A DNA stretch of 64,000 bases from an uncultured Aequorivita sp. (GTDB lineage: Bacteria > Bacteroidota > Bacteroidia > Flavobacteriales > Flavobacteriaceae). Position 1 is the stretch's first letter; each line of letters begins with the position of its first letter. Under the pieces are notes generated by a model. It ran no database searches. It worked only from the letters and a program-made list of their open reading frames with translations, and was not told where the DNA came from. A program made the position numbers and the translations under genes. Location of the stretch: NCBI GenBank assembly GCA_937125455.1, contig CAKZLK010000047.1, positions 124,001-188,000 of the forward strand. Direction: 5' to 3'. This document shows positions 59,863 through 64,000 of the stretch, in pieces.

Positions 59863-60284
59863 TTGGCGAATAATTGCGTTAAATCCTTAAATGCTTTAAA
59901 TTCTAACGAATTTCCAGCTGGGTCTTTAAAAAACATCGTGGCCTGTTCGCCTACTTGTCCCTCAAAGCGAATGTATGGTTCTATGATAAATGAAACGTTT
60001 TTTTGAATCAATTTTTCAGAAAAATTCTTAAAGGTTTTCATGTCCAATACAATCCCGAAATGTGGAATGGGAACATCTTTTCCATCCACAAGATTTGAGG
60101 GTTCTTTTTCTTCGTAAATTTTCTCTTTTAGATGAATTACAAGTTGGTGACCAAAAAAATCGAAATCTACCCAATGATCGCTACTACGCCCTTCCGAAAG
60201 TTCGAGAATATCTCTGTAAAAAACACGGTTTTTTTCAAGATTGTCTACTGGAATTGCCAAGTGAAAGGGTCTTAAGTTGCTCAT
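59859..60284 (-). CDS. VOC family (glyoxalase-like) protein
   Basis: The 141-residue vicinal-oxygen-chelate protein starts RPFHLAIPVDNLEKNRVFYRD. It has the metal-ligand positions His (FHLA), HFGIVLD, and Glu in NSLEFKAFKDL. The fold suggests a metal-dependent enzyme acting on a small ligand, not identified. Its start overlaps the preceding gene by 1 nt and its end overlaps the AI-2E gene by 4 nt, so the three form one operon. Confidence 0.85.
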   Translation of the reverse strand: MSNLRPFHLAIPVDNLEKNRVFYRDILELSEGRSSDHWVDFDFFGHQLVIHLKEKIYEEKEPSNLVDGKDVPIPHFGIVLDMKTFKNFSEKLIQKNVSFIIEPYIRFEGQVGEQATMFFKDPAGNSLEFKAFKDLTQLFAK

Positions 60285-60523
60285 TAATTATTTCTTAAAG
60301 CGTGAATAAGTTCTTTTTTCTTCATTTTTGAACGCCTCTCGATGCCAACGTTTTTTGCTTGTTCATATAGTTCGGTTTTTGTCCATTCCTCATAAGGTTT
60401 GGCTTTACCCCCTTTTTTTCCAGAATTTTCGGTGTTTGCGATACGGGCAGATTTTTGTTTACTATATCCTTTTTCCCGCAATGCCTCGTACTGTTCTTCG
60501 TTTTTTATTTTTGGATTTGGCAT
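60284..60523 (-). CDS. Small Rho-N/DUF7218-like protein
   Basis: The 79-residue basic protein has an N-terminal conserved segment (NEEQYEALREKGYSKQKSARIAN) with a Gly/Lys linker. A C-terminal Rho N-terminal-like helical motif follows (WTKTELYEQAKNVGIERRSKMKKKELIHALR), which in other proteins binds nucleic acid. It has no signal peptide. It is the first gene of the Rho-N/VOC/AI-2E operon, which has 1- and 4-nt overlaps. A DNA- or RNA-related stress role is plausible but unproven. Confidence 0.75.
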   Translation of the reverse strand: MPNPKIKNEEQYEALREKGYSKQKSARIANTENSGKKGGKAKPYEEWTKTELYEQAKNVGIERRSKMKKKELIHALRNN

Positions 60524-60542
60524 AATGATAATATTTAAATAT

Positions 60543-60569
60543 AAAACCCTTTGATCAACAAAGGGTTTT
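60543..60569 (-). terminator. Terminator of the small membrane protein gene
   Basis: A perfect 11-bp stem AAAACCCTTTG / CAAAGGGTTTT (60543-60553 with 60559-60569) has a 5-nt loop and T-rich flanks. It separates the 61-residue protein gene from the Rho-N operon. Confidence 0.8.
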
Positions 60570-60581
60570 AAAATTCATAAT

Positions 60582-60767
60582 TTATGTTTGATCTGTATCT
60601 TTTCTGTTTTTAAGAAGGCCTATACCTGCAAAGAAGAACACGATACCTAAAATTATAAGAGCCCAAGGACTCATGCCAACATTCATACTACCAAAAGCGC
60701 CAAGCACGCCCATTACAAGACCAATTCCTCCAGCAATAGTTAAAATAAAACCTAAAATCTTAATCAT
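60582..60767 (-). CDS. Small two-helix membrane protein
   Basis: The 61-residue protein has two glycine-rich hydrophobic helices (ILGFILTIAGGIGLVMGVLG and PWALIILGIVFFFAGIGLL). A short polar connection (SMNVGMS) joins them, and a basic C-terminus ends NRKDTDQT. It belongs to the broad class of tiny DUF3185-like membrane proteins also seen at 11152. Function is unknown. It is transcribed alone and has a terminator downstream. Confidence 0.65.
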   Translation of the reverse strand: MIKILGFILTIAGGIGLVMGVLGAFGSMNVGMSPWALIILGIVFFFAGIGLLKNRKDTDQT

Positions 60768-60859
60768 AATACAATTATTTTGGATGGTTAATTGGATTAA
60801 AATTAAACGAAAGCATTCATTATTTAATGAATGTTAACAAAATCTTTGCAGGCTAAGTT

Positions 60860-61426
60860 TTATTTTTCAGAAGGTTCCCAGCCTATCATAAAATATTTAA
60901 AAGGGGCATCATCTGGTATCTGGCTAGCTTCAACTTCAAGATCCATGTTATATCGAAGTTCTTCAGGAAGACTCTTTTTATCAATGGTCAAATACACATC
61001 TGTATCTTTTAAGAATATTACAACAGCGTTGATGGTTGTTTCAATATTGTCAATTGTATAATTTGCCTTTACGTCTTTAAAAGTGCTTCCAGAATTTAAC
61101 CCTTTTTCTGTTTTGTAGCGAGCATCAAAAACCTGAATGTTTGTTATTGTTGAATTCGGATCGCCCTCATCATTTGGTGAAAGTAGGAGAAGGCGTTTGC
61201 CTCCTTTTTCAAAAACTTCAACCTCACCTTGGGTTTCTAAAGCATTGGGAGATGAGTTTATTTTTACTATTGAATCTGCCGCAAAAATAGAATCGATTTG
61301 CTTAATTTTTATTTCCTTGTTCAAATTGCCAATAGCTCCGTTTTTAATTAAGAATGGATCGCTATCCTTTCCGCATTGAACAAATAATAATGCCGAAACG
61401 GCACCGATAAATAATATCTTCTTCAT
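60860..61426 (-). CDS. Hypothetical lipoprotein
   Basis: The 188-residue lipoprotein has a signal ending FVQC (Cys18). Early residues are charged (KDSDPFLIKNGAIGNLNKEIK). The mature part is beta-rich, with IKQIDSIFAADSIVKINSS and VFEKGGKRLLLLSPN. No family was recognised. It is located downstream of the HerA-like gene on the same strand, with a 50-nt gap, so co-transcription is possible. Confidence 0.7.
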   Translation of the reverse strand: MKKILFIGAVSALLFVQCGKDSDPFLIKNGAIGNLNKEIKIKQIDSIFAADSIVKINSSPNALETQGEVEVFEKGGKRLLLLSPNDEGDPNSTITNIQVFDARYKTEKGLNSGSTFKDVKANYTIDNIETTINAVVIFLKDTDVYLTIDKKSLPEELRYNMDLEVEASQIPDDAPFKYFMIGWEPSEK

Positions 61427-61476
61427 TATACTTTTTTTTTGAAATTTTAATTGATTATTTTAAATAGGTAGCGGTT

Positions 61477-63006
61477 TTATTTCATCAGTTTCCCTAAAAT
61501 TCCCAAAACACTACGAATTACAGTTGGGCTGGAAAGTGTTTTTATCCAAGGATTTGCAGCACTTCTTCGGTTGGAGGAGCTTCTGCTGGAGGTGGTTTTT
61601 CTTGCCGCTTCTTTTTCCTTTTGTGCTTTTTCTTTTGCTTCTTCTTTGTTGGCCGTTTCAATTTTTTCTGTCAATATTTCGTAGGCACTTTCACGATCTA
61701 TTATTTGGTTGTATTTTGGGATGAGTTTTGAATTTTTCAATAAATCTTTCAATTCGCCATCGGTTAGAACATCCATGCGGCTCATCGGTGCGCGTAACAT
61801 TGTTCGCGCTAACGGAGTAGGGATTCCTTTTTCGTTCAAAGCGCTTACCAAAGCTTCGCCAATTCCTAAGGCTGTTAAAACTTCGTCTGTTTTATAATAG
61901 TCGGAAAGAGGATAGTTTTCGGCAGTAAGTTTAATTGCTTTTCTATCTTTTGCAGTAAACGCACGAAGGGCATGTTGAATTTTCAAACCTAATTGGCTCA
62001 AAACTGAATCGGGGACATCCGTGGGATCTTGCGTAACAAAATAAAGTCCAACACCTTTAGAGCGAATCAGTTTCACAATACTTTCTATTTGGTTAAGCAG
62101 TGCACTGCTAGCTTCGTTGAAAATTAAATGAGCTTCATCAATAAAGATCACTAATTCAGGCCTTCCGCTGTCACCTTGTTCAGGAAATGTGGCATAAATC
62201 TCGGCCAAAAGACTGAGCATAAAAGTTGAAAAAAGCTTCGGTCTATCCTGAATATCAGTTAAACGAAGGATATTGATATAGCCCCTGCCGTTTTCATCTA
62301 TGCGAAGTAAATCATCAGTGTCAAATGATTTTTCGCCAAAAAACAAATCGGCGCCCTGCTGTTCCAATTCTACAACTTTCCGAAGAATTGCACCTGTTGA
62401 CGATGAAGAAATTCGACCATAAGCATCAGCAAATTCCTCTTTTCCTTCATCGGTGGTGTATTGCAATATTTTTTTGAAATCCTTTAAATCCAGCAACGGC
62501 ATTTTATTATCGTCGCAATATTTAAAGATTACCGAAACTATGCCCGATTGTACATCGCTCAGATCCAAAATTCTGGAAAGTAAGACTGGTCCAAATTCGC
62601 TTACGGTAGCGCGAAGACGAACCCCTTCTTGGTCTGAAAGCGAAAGTATTTCTGCAGGAAATTTTTTCGCTTCATAAGGAAAGCCAATGGCTGCGTGGCG
62701 TTCTTCAATTTTAGTATTGTTGGCTCCCGGTTCGGCAATACCGCTGAGGTCGCCTTTTATATCCATCAAAAGCACAGGAATTCCTTTTTCGGAAAGGTTT
62801 TCGGCAATTATCTGTAGCGTTTTTGTTTTTCCAGTTCCAGTTGCGCCAGCAATCAACCCGTGTCGGTTTAGAGTTTTTAGTGGGATTTTAACGTAAGCGT
62901 CTTTTACTGTTTCGCCATCAAGCATTGCAGCACCAAGGGTTATAAAATCCCCCTTTGTTGTATAGCCGCTATTTATGTAATCGAAAAAAGCCTGTTTGTC
63001 TGCCAT
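61477..63006 (-). CDS. HerA-like ATPase (DUF853 family)
   Basis: The protein has 509 residues when started at the Met at 63006 (MADKQAFFDYINSGYTTKG). The longer start at 63060 adds an unlikely hydrophobic Trp/Tyr stretch. Walker A is GATGTGKTKTLQ (about residue 56) and Walker B is LVIFIDEAHLIF, with RSKGVGLYFVTQDPTD after it, as in the DUF853/HerA-FtsK group. The C-terminus has a Lys/Glu coiled-coil and an RSSSNRRSAANPW tail. It probably pumps or remodels DNA or moves along it in repair. Exact function is unproven. Confidence 0.85.
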   Translation of the reverse strand: MADKQAFFDYINSGYTTKGDFITLGAAMLDGETVKDAYVKIPLKTLNRHGLIAGATGTGKTKTLQIIAENLSEKGIPVLLMDIKGDLSGIAEPGANNTKIEERHAAIGFPYEAKKFPAEILSLSDQEGVRLRATVSEFGPVLLSRILDLSDVQSGIVSVIFKYCDDNKMPLLDLKDFKKILQYTTDEGKEEFADAYGRISSSSTGAILRKVVELEQQGADLFFGEKSFDTDDLLRIDENGRGYINILRLTDIQDRPKLFSTFMLSLLAEIYATFPEQGDSGRPELVIFIDEAHLIFNEASSALLNQIESIVKLIRSKGVGLYFVTQDPTDVPDSVLSQLGLKIQHALRAFTAKDRKAIKLTAENYPLSDYYKTDEVLTALGIGEALVSALNEKGIPTPLARTMLRAPMSRMDVLTDGELKDLLKNSKLIPKYNQIIDRESAYEILTEKIETANKEEAKEKAQKEKEAARKTTSSRSSSNRRSAANPWIKTLSSPTVIRSVLGILGKLMK

Positions 63007-63103
63007 CTCTCTAAATTTTGTCCAAAAGTAATAAATTATAAAGCACCAAGTTCCAAACACAGTAGTTATTGAAAGCTAATTATTAAGAATTTGGTTTCCA
63101 TAT

Positions 63104-63137
63104 TTTGAAATTTTCATATTTAATTGGGTTATTTTTG
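63104..63137 (+). promoter_or_regulatory. Promoter of queE
   Basis: TTTG (63104-63107), 22 nt, then TATTTTTG (63130-63137), matching TAnnTTTG, 5 nt before the ATG. The 5' untranslated region would be very short. Confidence 0.5.
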
Positions 63138-63142
63138 CGTCA

Positions 63143-63772
63143 ATGAAAAAGGAAGTACAAGTTTTAGTTGATAAAGGAGTAATGCTCCCTTTGATGGAAG
63201 AGTTTTATACTATTCAAGGAGAAGGGTTTCATAAAGGAACAGCAGCATATTTCATAAGAGTGGGTGGTTGTGATGTGGGCTGCCACTGGTGTGATGTAAA
63301 GGAAAGTTGGAACGCAGAACTGCATCCGCCAACTGCTATTAAAAATATTGTTGAAAATGCTTCAAAGCATTCAAAAACAATTGTAATTACTGGAGGGGAG
63401 CCGCTTACTTGGGATATGGGGCCTTTAACAGAAATGCTTAAAGAACGGGGAATGCAGACGCATATTGAAACTTCAGGTGCTTATAAATTAACCGGGATTT
63501 GGGACTGGATTTGCCTTTCGCCTAAAAAGATGAAACTTCCAACAGCAGAAGTTTATAAAGCGGCGAATGAATTGAAAGTGATTGTTTTCAATAAAGATGA
63601 TTTCCGATTTGCGGAAGAACAGGCTGCCCAAGTAAATGAAGATTGTATCTTATATTTACAGCCCGAATGGAGCAAGCGCGAAAAGATGAGTCCGCTAATT
63701 GTAGAGTATGTAATGCAAAACCCGCGATGGAAAGTTTCGCTACAAACACATAAATATCTTAATATTCCTTAG
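63143..63772 (+). CDS. queE: 7-carboxy-7-deazaguanine synthase
   Basis: The 209-residue radical-SAM enzyme makes the 7-deazaguanine core of queuosine. The iron-sulfur motif is CDVGCHWC (CxxxCxxC), preceded by FYTIQGEGFHKGTAAYFIRV. GGEPLTWDMGP is the SAM-binding GGEP motif, and WICLSPKKMKLP follows. The length is typical of the Bacteroidota form. It is a single gene, with its promoter box immediately upstream, and ends 6 nt before the convergent DUF2911 gene. Confidence 0.93.
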   Translation: MKKEVQVLVDKGVMLPLMEEFYTIQGEGFHKGTAAYFIRVGGCDVGCHWCDVKESWNAELHPPTAIKNIVENASKHSKTIVITGGEPLTWDMGPLTEMLKERGMQTHIETSGAYKLTGIWDWICLSPKKMKLPTAEVYKAANELKVIVFNKDDFRFAEEQAAQVNEDCILYLQPEWSKREKMSPLIVEYVMQNPRWKVSLQTHKYLNIP

Positions 63773-63778
63773 AAATAT

Positions 63779-64000
63779 TCAGGGTTTTTTAAACGGAATT
63801 TCCACGTAATGGTCGTCCCAGCCAATCATTAAAGTTGTTCCTTTAGTATCCGTTTTAAAGATCATTGATAATGATTCAATAGGCGCCACAGCTTGCTCAC
63901 AAGGAACGGTAATTCTTGCTACATCTTTTTCTTTTTTATAGCTAAAAGCGCCCCATACATTAGTGTCGCTATTTATGATAATGGTCCAATTTTCTTGATC
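63779..64000 (-). CDS. DUF2911 family protein, C-terminal part (runs off the window)
   Basis: The minus-strand frame enters from the window edge and stops at TGA (63781-63779), giving 73 residues. It contains WTIIINSDTNVWGAFSYK and TLMIGWDDHYVEIPFKK, the characteristic end of DUF2911 proteins of Bacteroidota. These are usually secreted with a signal peptide, which would lie outside this window. The family has a conserved beta-sandwich-like fold and no established activity. Confidence 0.75.
   Translation of the reverse strand, partial: DQENWTIIINSDTNVWGAFSYKKEKDVARITVPCEQAVAPIESLSMIFKTDTKGTTLMIGWDDHYVEIPFKKP

Noticed and set aside
1..64000. CRISPR array, tRNA or rRNA genes, phage genes
   Set aside because: No regularly spaced repeats, cloverleaf-type sequences, rRNA stretches or phage structural genes were recognised. 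Dispersed repeats are irregular and few.

Overview
The window looks like a chromosome segment from a member of the Bacteroidota, most likely Flavobacteriaceae. It is AT-rich. Many genes are preceded by the Bacteroidota -7 box TAnnTTTG instead of a classical -10. It encodes a type IX secretion C-terminal sorting domain, an ECF sigma/FecR/TonB-receptor signalling set, a LytTR two-component pair, many SpII lipoproteins, and families largely confined to this phylum (DUF6090, DUF6428, DUF2911). The genus cannot be fixed from sequence reading alone. No rRNA, tRNA, CRISPR array, prophage or classical transposase was seen.

Layout. 0-0.5 kb: start of trpE (minus) behind a complete-looking tryptophan attenuator with a WWW leader peptide. 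0.6-5.5 kb (plus): two thioredoxin-like lipoproteins, a leucine-rich-repeat T9SS cargo and two rhodaneses. 5.6-8.5 kb (minus): tight operon thioredoxin / ApbE flavin transferase / DUF4266 lipoprotein / DUF3570 outer-membrane protein. 8.6-14.4 kb: CtlX hydrolase, a DUF2867 epimerase-like protein, MarC, a hypothetical protein and argS. 14.4-22.5 kb: TonB receptor, FecR and ECF sigma (minus), divergent from three paralogous modular lipoproteins (plus). Three promoters in this block share an identical GGTAGGGT-type element and spacing, which suggests a small self-contained ECF regulon. 22.5-27.5 kb: M28 peptidase, fasciclin lipoprotein, beta-carbonic anhydrase, TPR lipoprotein. 27.6-35.0 kb (minus): amino-acid permease, DUF1624 protein, alpha/beta hydrolase, DUF3472-like protein and M19 dipeptidase, bracketed by two DUF6090 genes and a truncated third. 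35-42.3 kb (minus): accessory-looking run of small secreted proteins and enzymes (sulfotransferase, EthD, RidA, NTF2-like, DUF1330, epimerase), including an NTF2-like tandem gene cut by an amber codon. 42.5-45.8 kb: LytTR regulator, TPR histidine kinase and a membrane TPR protein. 46-47.4 kb: DEAD-box helicase with a long 5' region. 47.4-50.8 kb: arsenic operon arsR-DUF6428-GNAT-phosphatase-like arsC-acr3. 50.8-55.5 kb: permease, GNAT and S9 peptidase. 55.6-64 kb: housekeeping genes (ffh, folD, queE) plus small membrane and accessory genes. Between ffh and folD lies a broken four-helix-bundle (23S IVP family) gene flanked by a 26-nt inverted repeat.

How the genes work together. The clearest functional units are the trp attenuator, the ECF regulon with its TonB receptor and modular lipoproteins, the ApbE/DUF4266/DUF3570 extracytoplasmic redox unit, a peptide-scavenging block and the arsenic operon. 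Several convergent gene pairs end only 2-6 nt apart (ctlX/DUF2867 protein, argS/TonB receptor, queE/DUF2911 protein). Other convergent junctions carry strong bidirectional hairpins. Short palindromic REP-like sequences are scattered through the window, one of them in frame inside argS.
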